64,000 bases of DNA, taken from NCBI RefSeq assembly GCF_014898055.3, contig NW_023604295.1:137732676-137796675 (forward strand). Reading direction: 5' to 3'. Under the pieces are notes generated by a model. It was not told where the DNA came from. It made no database searches and was given only the letters and a program-made list of their open reading frames with translations. The DNA is from Talpa occidentalis. Lineage: Eukaryota > Chordata > Mammalia > Eulipotyphla > Talpidae. Shown here piece by piece: positions 1-13,119 of this stretch. Both the position numbers and the translations under genes were made by a program. Numbering within the stretch: the first letter of the stretch is position 1; every line of letters starts with the position of its first letter.

Positions 1-194
1 AGTACAGTGTAGATAAACTTCTTTAACTGTAGCTTCACTTTCCCCCAATGTTCATCTTTGCTCCCTCTCTATGACAGAAATGAAAAAGTAACAGATACAT
101 AATAGATATTTTATCGAATGAGTAAAATAAATGAATGCAATAATGGTTGGTGACTAAGGAGCATGAATTTTGATATAAGAAAAAAACAGGGCTA

Positions 195-385
195 AATCCA
201 TTATCCACCCCTTATTAGCTATGTGCTGTTGGAAAATTTAATTCCTTATATTCAGTGTGTCTCAATTTCCTAAAATGCGCAAAAGAGAGAATGTCTAACT
301 GTTAGGACCATGGAAAGGATTTAGACAGTGTTTATGGTCTTTAGCACATTGCTTGATAATGTTTATTACTAATACCACCATGATT
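195..385 (+). repeat. Probable MIR fragment
   Basis: The order of segments resembles the core and 3' part of a mammalian-wide interspersed repeat: a 'ctatgtgctgttgg' stretch like the MIR 'gctgtgtgaccttgg' core, then 'tctcaatttcct' like 'cctcagtttcct', then an AT-rich 3' part. It is strongly diverged, as expected of an old element. Boundaries are approximate. Confidence 0.5.
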
Positions 386-437
386 ACTACTAGTATTACC
401 TCCACTTTACAACTAAAGTGGTTTCATTTAGGAAGTC

Positions 438-707
438 TTTTTTTTTTTTTAAGATTTACTTATTTATGCATACAAGAACTGGGGTACAGGCCAGAGGTGT
501 GGGGGTGAGAAGATTCACCAGAGACAGAATGAGGAGCAGAACAGGTGAACTGATTAAAATACACTGCTGTGGGGAGCAGCAGGCAAGTCAGGAGAGGTCT
601 GCTGTACCATGTGGGTAGCTCCCTGGCTGGGGGTCGAACTCCTGCTGCAGTGGCTGCAGATAGCTAGATAGCGCTGTGTCTTTAACCCCTGCACCACCAG
701 GGAGGCC
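438..707 (-). mobile_element. tRNA-derived SINE, minus orientation
   Basis: Near-full-length copy of the window's dominant SINE, read on the minus strand. The poly(T)/'aagattta' tail complement is on the left and the complement of the GGCCTCCC 5' end is on the right. The flanks carry an imperfect target-site duplication, GGAAGTCT at about 431-438 and GGAAAGTCT at 710-718. The body carries many mutations, so it belongs with the older copies. Confidence 0.9.
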
Positions 708-3357
708 TTGGAAAGTCTATTTCAAGTGTCACAGGCAAACACAGATCCATTCCTCTTCTGCTTAAAGGGATCAGAGATCCCAGATGTGGGCTCCAGAGGA
801 CTCTAAGCTGCTCATCAGAGGGAGAATCTTGGGCCCTCCCCTTTTCCAACAGGACCGGCCTTGGAGCCAGGGCTGGTCTCCTCTCCGCCGTCTTCAGGGT
901 GGTGTGGTTACATCAGTCTTCTCTGGAGAACCAGAATAAACTGCAGCTCCTTTATATTCCATACCTGTGTCCCTGGAATAATGAATTTTACTGCACCTAA
1001 TCTATATACCCTTCAAATAATAGATGAAAATAAGAAACATTGGCAGACCTACTCAGTCATCCAATGTAAAATTTCCCTGGGCTATTTAAATCAGTGCGGT
1101 TTATTTCGTGTGAATAGGTTGTAGGTTGTTGCTGAAACTTAAGGTTTTTTTTTTATAGCTGAGTCTCATTTTCGATCACATTTATATCAGTATAAATTCA
1201 ATAAGCCTGTGGTGTCATAAACAAATATTTCTGAATGCAGAGTACAAGATTGTCTCAAAATATCTCCCTTGATGTCATTTTCCTTTTTTTTTTTAACCAA
1301 AATATGTCTCTGGAATAAATTGTCTAGTATTTTGTAGTATAGACGTTTTTCTCTCTGTTTTATCATTTGCAATATGTGAAATGTTTAGTGGCGGTTGACA
1401 ATGCTTATGTAGCCAGCGTAAGCAGGATGTGCATAGTTGCAAACATAAAGTAACTTTGTTCTTTTTGCCTAAATATACTTTTTTGACTTAATTTGTCAAA
1501 TTTTTCTCTTCTCTCCTTGGAAAAAGATTCAACAGCTTTTCCAGCCACTCTCAGGAATGAGTGGTGTCATTTTTTTCAGATCGGTGTAAAATCATCAAAC
1601 TGCCATCAGATCTAAATCTCTTCTTCCCCATTGTGATCTTCTTCCCCCGTCACTGAATAACCTGTAGTGAGAAAGGGGATTCAATTGGTCTTTGCACTAG
1701 TACCCCACCTTTTTCTTTAGCTCCTTCCCCCTTTCACCATGTGACTTGACTCTGCATGTGTTGGGCGTGAGAAACAGGATCAGGTAAGGGAGGCATGATA
1801 AAGGGCACAAAAGTTACTTCCTGACTGTGCAGTTACAATCCATCATGCTGTGCTCGGGTGTGGCAGACTCAAACGCTAATGGTTCATCTCGTGAGTCGTC
1901 TCGTATGTTTTTGAAGTTCTCCTGTTGGGAAGCTTCGTCAGCAATTCTGTGCTGTGGGGATATATAACTCAGCTGTCTCTTTGGACAATGATCTCAGCCC
2001 TTGGCTTCTGGCAGCCACTGCATGCAGGCTTTTCCTAAATTAATTCCAGAAATTACTTTGTATAACTCCTTTTCAGGATGGTACAAGCTCAGATCCCCTT
2101 ATACAAACCAGGGAAGCATCTAGGAGATGGCCTTATGCTGAAAATTTTTTCTCTGGAAAAGACAACCTGCTTTGCTCTCTGTCAATTTTTCAAGCCACTT
2201 TTTTCATTTATTTTTATATTATTTTTTCTTATTATTTAAGTAATATTGCATTATAAAATTATTGCATTTCTAGGTGTGCATCATTTATAAATCAACATAC
2301 ATGTATATAACATCTTCTTAATCCAAACATCTCTCTGTGGGCACTTAGATTGTTTCCAAATTTTGTCAAGCCTTTTTTTATATATGATTGAGATAATAAT
2401 GAATTAAAGTTTTTTTAAAAGCATATCCTATTAGTAAGTTTGACATAGATGCTGGAACTTCTAAGGCTGTATGAGTTCTTGATATCCTTTAGTCTCTGCT
2501 CTGCAGGGTCAGCTAAGAGTTCACCAACAAAATTATGTTGCATGTGTATAACAAAACTGAATTCCGTGCATAATAGAATGATCTGATAGGTTGCACATTA
2601 ACCAAAATATATTTGAAACTTAATGAAATAGCAATGAAAGCATTGTTATTTGTGTTACTAACATAAAGGATGTCAGTTGAGTGTGAGCTGTAGTGTTCTT
2701 TCTTATATTCTTCATGTTTGAAGATCTTCCCTCTCTGTTTATATCACCATATTTATGTGGGTGTTTCATCATTTGCCTTTTCAGTGAGATAAAGAAATAG
2801 TAAGCCAAGGTTTCTATACAATCCAAACACTCATTCTTGAGCAGTGTCAAAATGTCATTTCAAAAGTATTTGCAATAACACTTAGCATACACTTAACAAA
2901 GTATTTGCAATAACACTTAACACTTAACATAACACTTAACATAGATTTAATTATAATAGGAAACAGGTAAATTGCAGTAAATTGAAAACTATAAAATACA
3001 TAGTAAGGAGTTTGAAATCAATAAGAATTTAGAAAACTAAGGATTTTAAATTTTGACATTTTTTAGTTTCTACTTTCACAGTGCAAATTTTGTTCCTATT
3101 AGTGATACCCTATTGTGAATCTGCAATTTATCCTACTTTTAAATTTAATACTGCATATCTTTGTAACAGATACTTATAGTAATAGTCATTTAATGGTACA
3201 TATTATTCTATATAACAATATTCCATGGCAATATATTTTAATAGTTGAAGAAAAAAAGTCTATCGTGTAGTAATAATATATGTATTTTATCACTTACTTA
3301 TTGAGTGTTTATATGGTTACCCAGTTTTGTTTTAATAAGCATATCAAGAAATTTCTT
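708..3357. other. Intergenic, no gene recognised
   Basis: AT-rich unique sequence with scattered short open frames that show no recognisable protein. Parts of 2220-2420 and 3060-3340 vaguely resemble decayed antisense L1 sequence, but I cannot support a call. The only clear structure is the short tandem repeat listed separately. Confidence 0.7.
2861..2943. repeat. Local tandem duplication
   Basis: The phrase AAGTATTTGCAATAACACTT occurs twice, at about 2864 and 2899. The second copy is followed by further ACACTTAACAT-type repeats. This looks like a small replication-slippage duplication of a unit of about 35 bp. Confidence 0.85.
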
Positions 3358-3639
3358 GGGCCTCCCCGGTGGCGCAGCGGTTGAGAGCTGGGTTGCGAAG
3401 CTGCCCGCAGCCTCTGCAGCGCTGGTTCAATCCCCAGCTGCTCCCCGGCCACCGGAGGAGGGTCCCGCATGGTGCGCAGACCTCTCCTGCCGCCCGCTGC
3501 TCCCCTCAGCAGTGTACTTTGGTCCTTCTGCCTGCTCTGCTCCCCGCTCTGGCTCTGGCGAATTCTCTCACCCTCCCGCGCTTCTGACTGTACCCAGTGC
3601 TTGTATAAATAATAAATAAATAAATCTTTAAAAAAAAAA
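3358..3639 (+). mobile_element. tRNA-derived SINE, plus orientation, young subtype
   Basis: Full-length copy beginning GGGCCTCCCCGG, with an intact Pol III A-box-like TGGCGCAGCGG and a B-box-like GGTTCAATCCC, a C-rich body and a tail of AATAAATAAATAAATC plus poly(A). A perfect 11-bp target-site duplication, AGAAATTTCTT, flanks it at 3347-3357 and 3640-3650. Many CpGs survive, and it shares GC-rich diagnostic bases with the copies at 32145 and 32677, so it is one of the younger insertions. Confidence 0.96.
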
Positions 3640-4409
3640 AGAAATTTCTTTGTACATTCATCAATGTATCAGTATAGTTTTCTTATTACCTTCGGCTGTA
3701 TACCTTCATTGTCTGAGTCAATATTCAAAAGGTTTGCACATTTTAATTTAAAAAAAAAATTGTAACTTATTTTCTAGGTTTTACCAGCAATGTATTGATA
3801 CCAAGTAGTCTTCCAAGCCCTTCCTAGCTTGAACATTGATTCTTTATTTTTCAGTGATTTGAAATGAAGGTATTATTTCATTTTCATTTCTCTGATAATC
3901 ATGCCTTCCATGAAAGCCACTTGGAATATCCAGTGTGAAACTGCCTCGATCAAAATGAGTTATTTAATAAGACTTTTCTAGAAGTTATTTTTTTTTTTTA
4001 ATTGTGTTGACCCTGGTGGTAGACGAGTGACTTTGTGTCAAGAAATCTGGGCTAAGGCTCTGTCAATTTTGGCTTAAGTTGTAGAGCTTTGTGACCTTCA
4101 CTATTCAGATTCTATTGTAAAGGTCATATGGCATCTGTCGAGCCTGCATTTCCTGGCTGCTTGTTTGTCCTCTGCATGTCACCCCACTGTCACCTTCCCA
4201 CTGATGCCACTAGGGCACCTCGTAGCCACAGCAGAATCCAGGCGGCAGTTTCCATCACATTGCATTGATTTGAGACTCAGCTTGCAGGAGGCCAATCTAG
4301 ACATTGAATTCCCAAGGCCAACTTCTGAGGCATCTCCTACAGTCCAGTAGCAAGTTCCTGCACCTCAGAAGCCTGGGTTTCAGCCTCCTAGGCTCCTGTT
4401 CCTAGTCTT
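3640..4409. other. Intergenic, nothing recognised
   Basis: Mixed AT-rich sequence between two SINEs. No exon, RNA gene or identifiable repeat was seen. Confidence 0.6.
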
Positions 4410-4685
4410 TTATTTTTTTAAAGATTTATTTATTTATGCAAACAAGAACTGGGGTATAGGTCAGAGGTGCGGGGGTGGGGCAGGTGAGAGGATTCACCGG
4501 AGACAGAGTGGGGAACAGAACAGACAGAGTGACTGAAATACACTGCTGAGGGGAGCAGTGGGTGAGACAGGAGAGGTCTGCTGTGCCATGTGGGTATCTC
4601 CCTGGCAGGGAATCAAACTGTGTTGCAGAGGCTGCAGACAGCTTCACAGCACAGCGCTCAACCTGCTGCACCACTGGGGAGGCCC
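4410..4685 (-). mobile_element. tRNA-derived SINE, minus orientation
   Basis: Near-full-length copy on the minus strand. It has the AAATAAATAAATCTTTAAA-type tail complement at its left end and the GGGCCTCCC head complement at 4678-4685. Body differences place it with the older, CpG-poor copies. I could not define an unambiguous target-site duplication. Confidence 0.93.
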
Positions 4686-4967
4686 TGTGTACTAGATTAT
4701 TTTCCCTTTAAAAAACTGGTGAAATTTTTCTCTCTTGACTGGATTGGACCCTGACTGATAGACTCTGAAAAGGGAGTAGCAGAAAATAGGAATTATTTCC
4801 CTCCTTATTGAAAATAAGGGCCCAAATAGTTGATATTTATTAATGTGCAGTAACCTTTAAGTTAGGTTTGGATTTCATACTGAGACATATAAAATTTTAT
4901 AGGATACTGCCTTTTAACATTGAGAAGATGAACATGGCCAGATTAAAAATTAGGGTCTTTGATGACT

Positions 4968-5317
4968 GCATTGGCCTGAATTATATCCCCTCCCTTATTT
5001 CATTGAAGTCCTAAACCACAACATGATGGTATTTGGAGATGGGGCCTTTGGGGAGTTATTAGGTTCAGATGAGGTCATGAGGGTGGGGTTCTCACATGGA
5101 ATTGGTGCCTTTTTAGGAAGACACACAGAACATTTGCTCTCTCTGTCACGTGAGGACACAGCACAGCTGCTTGGAAGCCAGAAGTCTCTCAGCAGAAACA
5201 TACCAGGCTGCCACCCTGATCTCAGACTTCTCAGCCTCCAGAACAGTGATAGAACATAGTTATATTGTTGAAGTCACCCAGTCTATGGCATTTTGTCATG
5301 GCAGCCTGAAAAAAACA
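4968..5317 (+). mobile_element. MaLR solo LTR, MLT1-like
   Basis: This is a decayed endogenous retrovirus-like LTR of the ERVL-MaLR group. The ordered landmarks of an MLT1-type LTR are visible: 'gatggtatttggagatggggcctttgg', 'ggtcatgagggtgggg', 'tgtcacgtgaggacacag', 'cagcctccagaacagtga', and the terminal 'cacccagtctatggcattttg...gcagcc'. No internal coding region follows. The subfamily name is uncertain. Confidence 0.85.
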
Positions 5318-7471
5318 TTTTTAGGGAGAATTCAAACCAGAGAAAATGCTCTCCATGCTCACTGAGTCAGAGGAATTCTATGTTGCGGTGCTCGGAACGT
5401 TGGTGACTCCTAAAACTGAAAGTCACTATCTTAAAACACCAGGATATTTCGTCCACTTGTAAAACCATTGAATTTCTGATAGTTTTCTAGGACTCATGCT
5501 GTATTTTCCCAGGCCCAGTCTTACTGTCTCATGTGATCCTTCTCGGTGATGAAGATGTTGTAAGAATTTATTATAGAACAAATGGAAAGAGTTACTGTGA
5601 CCAGCTTGTGACTGTTTGTGCAATTGCTGTTTTTCTTTTTAAGCATCGTGTCCTATCTAGTTCAAAGATATTAGCCTGAATTTATAGTATTTTGGTTCTA
5701 TAAAGGCCAGATCTTGGTTTAGATAGTGGCTTAGCATTCGGAGAAAGAATTTCTTAAGTTGCAGAGCAGAGAGTCTCGTAGAAGAGGGTGCTGTTTCCAC
5801 CCAGGTTAAAATGACCTGCCTTTTCTCAGTTGACATAAGCTACTATCCATTAAGGGAATAACAGGAAATGGAGTTCTCCAAAAGAAGCACTCTTAGAAGT
5901 ATTGTTGCCCAGAAATTATTTATTCCCAACTCAACGATACTGGAATAAGTCTTCAAAACTTGTACAATTCTACTCAAAGAAGAAGTGAGAGTGATAGCAT
6001 AAGGTAGCGTATACTATCGGGTAAAATGTTTGTTAAAAGAAATATAATATACACATGAGCTACAAACAGATTAAAAAGCAAGAAAACATTTAACAGCACA
6101 ACGTTAGATTTATGACACATTCTAATAGCTGGAATGATTGTCCCAGGGCAAGTTCTTCTAGATATTTCCTTTTATCTTTGCTGTTGTAGGTTTTCTGGGG
6201 CTTTCTTTAGTATGAACTTCCGAGAATTAAGGGTAAAGAGAAGGTACCTCTTCAGGGTGGTTTCCCCTTTGTGTGCTGGAGACCCCCGGGGAAATGTGGT
6301 ATTCGACCACTGTGGAAAATGAAGCCATGGCGGTGGGTTCTGAAATCAGTGGATGTTTCTGGGCAGGGTATGGTTCTAGTGGGTTCATTGAATGAACCCA
6401 TTGTGAGTGAGAAAGAGAAATGTAAACAAACACAACCCAAGAAATTCCAGTGAAGGTAGAGAGAGCCTGAGGTAAGAAAAACAAAGCTTATGAAGTTTTT
6501 CTTTAGAGAAACTTAGATTTCATGGCCAGAATGGCATTAAAGGAAGAAAGAGGACAAGGAAGAAAACATAATTGGTTGTGTTTAAGCATCTCCAACTACC
6601 ATTGAAGTCTTTAGAGTGTGGAAAGGAGATATATTTTGTCTAGGTCTGAAAAAGATTAATTTTGATTCAGTTGGGAGCTATTTAAAACAGACTGACAGTT
6701 CCTTATTGAGCTGGGACCAACAAAATCTGTTTTGCTAGTATATCATTGGCTTACTTTAAATCAAGCTGCCAAAATATTTATTTTAATGGACTTTATTGAT
6801 CAGTTTGAACTCTTAGTTAAATATAAACATACATTCATTACATCTCAATTTGATTTTATTTATAGCACACATATTGGTCATATAGATTTAAAAATACTCT
6901 TTCAATCACTGAATATACTTTTAAAATAAGTTGAATTTGTGGAGCAGATTTTTCCAAGAAATGTTACCATGGATTTTTGAAAATAAACTTAAATGTGCCC
7001 ACACAAATAGGACATTATTAAGATACTCCTGAGTCTCTCTTGACTTTCCAAAACAAGAATTGAAACTTAGTTTGACCTCTTGTACTATGGTGTTTGCCGT
7101 GTATTCCAAAACCAAATTGTGTTATCACAAGTAAAACATTCCATAAAACAGCTGCCATAGAAAACTGATTTGGAATGGGGCATTCCAGAGAGAGTCTAGT
7201 GTTCCTTTAGCATCAGCATCAGATAAAACTTGAGACCTTGCAGGATGTTTTTATTTTATTTTTTAAAAAGACATTGATGTTGATTAAATTAATATTATTG
7301 ACTATAATGTTAAGTAATACTACTTTGTTACCTAAGTGGAGTTTTAGGTAACAAAATAGAAAATTTTTCTATCATAAAAAACCTAGTAGGAATCTTCTCT
7401 TTCAGTTAATGATGCAGAACGGGCATGTAAAGTCACTTCATTGGACTCCTACAACTTTTAATATGATTTCT
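5318..7471. other. Intergenic, nothing recognised
   Basis: No recognisable gene or repeat. Several short open frames overlap in 6130-6480 on both strands, in a slightly GC-richer patch, but none resembles a known protein. A 21-bp palindrome lies at 6380-6400. Confidence 0.6.
6380..6400. other. Perfect 21-bp palindrome
   Basis: TGGGTTCATT, a single G, then AATGAACCCA: two perfectly complementary 10-bp arms around one base. Its role is unknown. It could be chance, a transcription-factor half-site pair, or a remnant of a DNA transposon. Confidence 0.95.
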
Positions 7472-7765
7472 GGGCCTCCCTGTTGGCACAAGAAGATGTC
7501 TCAGCACAATGAAGCTATCTGCAGCCACTGCAGCACAAGTTCAATCCCCAGCCAGGGAGCTACCCACCTGGCCCAGCAGACCTCTCCAGCCTTGCCCGCT
7601 GTTCCCCTCAGCAGTGTATTTCAGTAGATCTGCCTGTTCTGCTCCCCACTGTCCATGGTGAATCCTCTCACCTCTCCAAACCTCTGACCTACACCCCAGC
7701 TCCTGTATGCATAAAAAAAAAACTCAAAAAAAAAAAAAACCCAAGTAACTATTTATAAAAAAAAT
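7472..7765 (+). mobile_element. tRNA-derived SINE, plus orientation, diverged
   Basis: An older copy of the same SINE, with a mutated A-box region and a long interrupted A-rich tail. TAATATGATTTCT before it (about 7459-7471) and TAATGTGATTTCT after it (about 7766-7778) form a 13-bp target-site duplication with one mismatch. If that is right, the tail extends through the A-rich sequence to 7765. Confidence 0.9.
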
Positions 7766-10700
7766 TAATGTGATTTCTATAGAAGGGTCCCTCTATTGAT
7801 AGAACATGCGCTGAGTTGGCCCTTAATTTTCCCCCAGTCTAGCAATGCAGGGCACCTTGGTTCATGTGAACCTTGCTGCTTTATCAGCTCTGGGGGGTCA
7901 CACCCCTGGAAAGGTGATAGTTTCTGCAAGGTTGCTGGCATTAGCAAGCAGGCCACCATCCTTATACAGTGGCTCGGCGGTAACAGACATGATATGTTAG
8001 AAGAGGGAGGAGAATTTTTATGAAACTATGGGTGACTCTTCATCAAATCTGAGGAGGATCTCTCTACAAAGGATTGTGGATTCCTAAGTCAAATTTTTGT
8101 ATTAATGTCATCATTCCCCATTTGTATCTATAGATGCTTGTGCAGTTTAAGGATGCTGGAGATGTTTGATACCTTTTATAATGCAAATGAGCAGAGGTTT
8201 GTAATGCTCAGATTAACTGGATGCTTAAGCATAATAAGTACTCCTATGGTAGATGACACCTGTGTCCTGAGAGAAAGAATGTCTTTATCTTTAGAAATCA
8301 TCTTTATTTAAACTCTATCTTTAAATATTGATTATGGGATAAGTCCCTCCATCCTTTTTTTATGGCATGTGCTCCTTTTTCTAATTTCTACACCAGAAGA
8401 TTGCAAACACTTCTGAATGCTCAGGAAAGTAGTTCCTTCCAATTCTCTTGGGGTGACTCCCTTCTCCCGACTCTACCTCATCCTCAAGATTTTGCAGCTA
8501 TCTGTGCATGGCTGCTCCTTTTTGTCCATCATTCTCTGGGACTGTCACCTTCCCTGGTCTGAGCCACCTCTCAGACACTTTTAAGACACTTTGTCTGTTG
8601 TTATATCTGTGAGAGCATTTAATGTAATCCTTTAACCTCAGTCCTACACAACTCCAGACTTGTTCTGTCAGAGGGGCTGAGGGCAGTGACCTTAGAAATC
8701 GGGGACTAGGGAATTTATCTCAGTGTTACATTTGCAAAAAGTACACTTTTTGCTTTTTTGATGTGGTTTGGAGAAGGCCATGTGGTAGAGCATGGAGGGA
8801 TTTACGATCTCAACAATGTTCTTCCAAATTAGAGTAAGTATTTTCACAAATAGCAAGTATTTCAGAGTTGGTTGAAATTTATCTGAGCCATTTATTATGG
8901 TGTAGGAGATCTAAATTTGAATGTCTGACAGAGACCATGAAAAGAATGATAAAAAAAAAAAAAACATTGCTTAGCTTTCAGTTAACAGAAGTTGAAGGGA
9001 TTCTTTCTTATGTGGGTGCCATTATTGTTATCTATTAATAGTAGCAGAACACCTATGATTATAGCAGGTTGCATTTTACAAATTCTCTTTTTATTTAGCT
9101 GACTTGTGTCAAATAATGGCTACAATGAAGTTATGATGGAAATTATTTTTTGCCATCCTAGTATCCATTTTTTCCTCCTTGATGTGTCACTGCTATGTAA
9201 TTTGATATCTATCATCCTCTTTCTGACTTTAGGAGTGAGAACAAATTGCTCTTGACATAGGGATCCTTTCTGGGATGCTTAATGATATAGCCATAAGCCA
9301 ATCCCACATGACAGCCAGGGATGGGCCAGAAATGAACATGTCAAGAAGAAAGAACCAATTGGAACTGAAATTGTAACTTTTTTTGATGATCGAGAAGAGA
9401 TGCCTTCTCTCCTCCTGGGTAGCATGTACCAGGGTGTGTTGCATGTAGGATGGATGCTGTAAAGCATAGAACCTAAAGAGGTACAAGGAAATAGGGAGCC
9501 AACCTTCACCAGATCATGCTAAAATTGCCCTCCTGGGCATTTGGTTACATAAATTAATAAATAACCTGAAAGGATTAGGCTAGCTTTTTCAATTTTACTA
9601 CTTGAACAAAAGCAATATAACTGTTCCAAAAGTGCAATCAATGCCATCTTGCTGTACTTCCATGAAAATAATATGGTGTCTTACATCAATGAGGGAAGTT
9701 GGGATTTATTTTCAAGAATGTACATGTGTTTTTTTTTCATTAATATTTATAGTGACTGGTGCAGCTGTGATATATTTTTTATCCTTGCTTCAAAAGGAAA
9801 TAACAATACAGTGAAATTAAACATGTGTTGCCATCCGCTCCAAAAATTTGTTAAGAAATTAAAGATGGGGTTGTATAGGAAAATAGAGGTGACAAGTTGT
9901 ATAATAGTCATTTAAATGAGAAAAAAAACCATAATGGCATGAAAAATTCATTATTTCTCACCTCTCTTGTTAGCAAATTAAATAAAAACATATGGATTAT
10001 TCTTACAGTCTGAAAGAAAATGTTTATTTTAAGTTGCATTTAGTACCTAAAATGTTGTTATCTTGGTCTTTTTGAAAGCTAAATATAGTGAAGTGAGAAG
10101 AAAGAACACAATTCTGTGGAAAGCTGATCACAGAGGAAGATTATTAATGAATTCATAAAATGAACTTATTAATATCTTCTTTCTTACCATTTTTAAATTT
10201 TTTCACAGTTACTTATTATTAATGAATAAGAATGAATTGTAATTTTTGATTTTAGTCATTTCTTAAGCTATTCAAGGGAATCCCAGCACACAGAGGCATT
10301 CCCTCCCTGATTTGGGGATGGAATCCAGGCCACTCCTTATCACACACAGGATAAGCCTGGGTCAGATGCTGTGACTGTCACCAAGATAGCTTTTAGTTGT
10401 TTTTTTTTTTTAGCACATGACTACAGCCACAAAGCTATGATGTTCATTTGAGTGAGTTATGGTTCATTAGCTGATAATCATTTGTTGCTAGAAGTTTCCA
10501 TCCTGCAAATGGCAAAATCAGAATGCTTTAAAGTAACAAACACTTAAGAATGAATTCCAATACAAGCCCAGCATTTATGTGGATTCACAAGAGAGAAATG
10601 TCCTGTGGAGTGTTATGTGCCCTCATCTTATGTAGGGTGGATGGTGGAGACCAGCAGATGTGGGATGCCCAGGACTTTTTCCTAATTGTAAAATGTTGAT

Positions 10701-11340
10701 CCTTAATTTGTGGCCAATATGCAGATTGCCTCCTTATTGCCTCAGTCTGCCACTCCAAATTATTTCCTCATTTATATTAAGTAATGTTACATTTTTATGG
10801 AAGGTTGTTCAGATTTTTCATAACATCATATTATTTATAACACTTTTCCTCACTTTAATGCCTCTAAAATAGAGGACACTAATTTGCTAAGGATAGTAAG
10901 ACCTTTCAGTTTGGCATATGTAATTGTAGAACATCATAAATTATATAAATTTAAAATGGCTTCTAGGCTGATTACCAAGTTATCTATTATACTCAATGTC
11001 ATTTGCTACCTATACATGTTGAGTTCTGGAAGAAATTGGCATTTGGGTATAAAAACTTGTGATAAAATGCCTGTATTGTTGAGGTACTACCATTCTCATA
11101 TCCCACCTTGACCAAAAAAGTGTCATTATTTTATGCTCAAGATTGTGGAAATTGTAATTTTTGATTTTTTATTCTTCAGCAAAACTATTTTCTAATCAAT
11201 ATATAAATACATGTATACGTATAGATAATGTATTTTAAAATGAATTTCTATTGCAGTACCATCATTCTGCATATTGCAGTAATATCAGGAGTACAACATT
11301 AGGATTCAACATCTGTATACACCATATCATGATCTTTATT
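7766..11340. other. Intergenic, no gene recognised
   Basis: No convincing exon or RNA gene. The stretch at about 9180-9530 has the feel of an old interspersed repeat but cannot be placed. The final part, about 11255-11340 ('gtacaacattaggattcaac...ctgtataca'), resembles the antisense 3' end of a mammalian L1, with low confidence. Confidence 0.55.
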
Positions 11341-11617
11341 TTTTTAATTTTTTTTAAGATTTATTTATTTATGCATACATGAGCTGGGCTACAGGCCAGA
11401 GACGTAGGGGGTGAGAAGATTCACCAGAGACAGAGTGGGGAACAGAACAGGCAGACTGACTGAAATACACTGCTGAGGAGAGCAGCGGGCGAGACAGGAG
11501 AGGTCTGCTGAGCTATGTGGGCTGCTCCCTGGCCAGCCGGGGATCAAACTTGCGCTGCAGAGGCTGTGGATTGCTTCATAGTGTGGTGCTTAACCCCTTG
11601 CACCAGCAGGGAGGCCC
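11341..11617 (-). mobile_element. tRNA-derived SINE, minus orientation
   Basis: Near-full-length minus-strand copy. It is flanked by a perfect 14-bp target-site duplication, TCATGATCTTTATT, immediately left (about 11327-11340) and right (about 11618-11631), which fixes both boundaries. Confidence 0.95.
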
Positions 11618-12429
11618 TCATGATCTTTATTGAGACCTGTAGGTGCAATATAGAAAAGTCACACTCTTCTGCGATCTTGTGAAGACCTCCATATTTGTCT
11701 ACATTGACTCATTGGCATATAGCAGAGAAAGAGACAAGGGCCTGTGTATACTGTGTCCTACCAATAGAGGCTTTACTTACACCATGTTCCTTTGGGTAAG
11801 CAGGAGGACATTATTTTAGTGTGTGTGTTATGGCATAAAATAGGGATGCAGAGATTGTCAAGAATAATGATGTCCAGTAAGAACTCAGGCATTATTGTGA
11901 CTCATATTTGACAGGTAAAAGGAAATAATTTTTCCTATGTTTTCAGTCTTTTTTCCATTTGCTATTCCCTGCTAGTATACACACATACTTCCTTTACAGC
12001 GATGTTGCAATCAAGAGATTTCTTCCCATATCCTTAGAAGAGACTGAAAAATTTAAAAATGATACATAAAATGAAATCAGAGAGATGTCAATTTCTCATT
12101 CACCTCTTTAAAAATAATGTAGAGCAACTAAAGGTAATTTTATTTAAGAATTATAATACTTTTATCAATAAAACAATATCCTAAGATTTTTATTTTTCAC
12201 ATTCATTTTCTTCATTTATTCACATATCTATTACATCTAATTATAATCCCAAAATGAGTATTTGCTCATTCTATAGAGTTTATAATCATTTTTCTTTGTG
12301 TATAATATTTTACCTAGTTGATTAACCATAATTTATTTGAACACTTCCATGGAGTCAGACAGGAAACTTTTTAATGAGATTTTGTTCTAATGGATATCAC
12401 AAGGTTTAGCAGCTTTAAATTTAAATCTC
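11618..12429. other. Intergenic, nothing recognised
   Basis: AT-rich sequence between a SINE and an L1 3' end. No gene or placed repeat. Confidence 0.6.
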
Positions 12430-12972
12430 TTTTGCTTCTTTAAAATTCCATTCCTAGGTATTTACCCAAAGAACACAGAAACATCAATTCCAAAGAACAC
12501 CTGCACCCCTATGTTTATAGCAGCACTGTTTACAAAAGCTAAGCTTTGGAAACAGCCCAAATGCCCAAAAATAGATGACTGGATCAAGAAGATGTGGTAC
12601 ATACATACCATGGAATATTACTCAGCATTCAAAAAAGATAAACACATGCAATTTGCAGCAACATGGATGGCGCTGGAAGGGATCATGCTCAGTGAAATAA
12701 GCCAAAAAGAAAAAGAAAAATACCAGATGTTCTCACTCATAGCAGGAATCTAGAAAACTTAAATAAGGGACCAGGAAAATGAATAACTATAAGAAAGTGA
12801 AAATCAAAATCAACAAAAACTATGAACCAGAGACACTTTTGGGGGGTGGGGGCGGGAGGGGAGGGATTGGGGTCAGAATGGGGGGATTGCAATTGTATGG
12901 GGAATATAAAAATAAAATTTATTAATTAAAAAAAAATAAAGAAAATTTTGTCAAAGTTCAAAAAAAAAAAAA
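12430..12972 (+). mobile_element. 5'-truncated L1 with ORF2 C-terminus and 3' UTR
   Basis: A 5'-truncated LINE-1 copy. The open frame at 12511-12753 encodes the conserved C-terminal end of the L1 ORF2 protein (reverse transcriptase/endonuclease polyprotein), including WIKKMWYIHTMEYYSAFK, and ends at a stop just after the usual terminal SLIAGI-like motif. A G-rich 3' UTR ('ggggggtgggggcgggaggggagg') and an A-rich tail follow. The frame is intact over this short stretch, but the copy lacks ORF1 and nearly all of ORF2, so it cannot be mobile itself. Confidence 0.94.
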
Positions 12973-13119
12973 TACATTTCCAGGAGAAGTGTTGCTGGAT
13001 AGTAGTGAAGATAATAGTAACTTCTCTTGGTATAGTTTTTAAAGGAATTGCTTCAATTTGTTTTACTTCAAGCAGTATGTGAATGTTCTGGCTTCCCACA
13101 TGATAGTTAATGCTTGAGG

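Noticed and set aside
3358..3440. Possible tRNA gene from the A and B boxes
   Set aside because: The boxes belong to the SINE head; no cloverleaf acceptor stem or anticodon arm is evident, and the sequence recurs twelve times with target-site duplications.
3305..3619. Open frames of 104 and 72 codons
   Set aside because: They lie over the GC-rich young SINE; the same peptides recur wherever that SINE occurs (32214-32456, 32640-32891).
5023..5259. Open frames on both strands at 4995-5365
   Set aside because: They lie inside the MLT1-like LTR and are explained by it.
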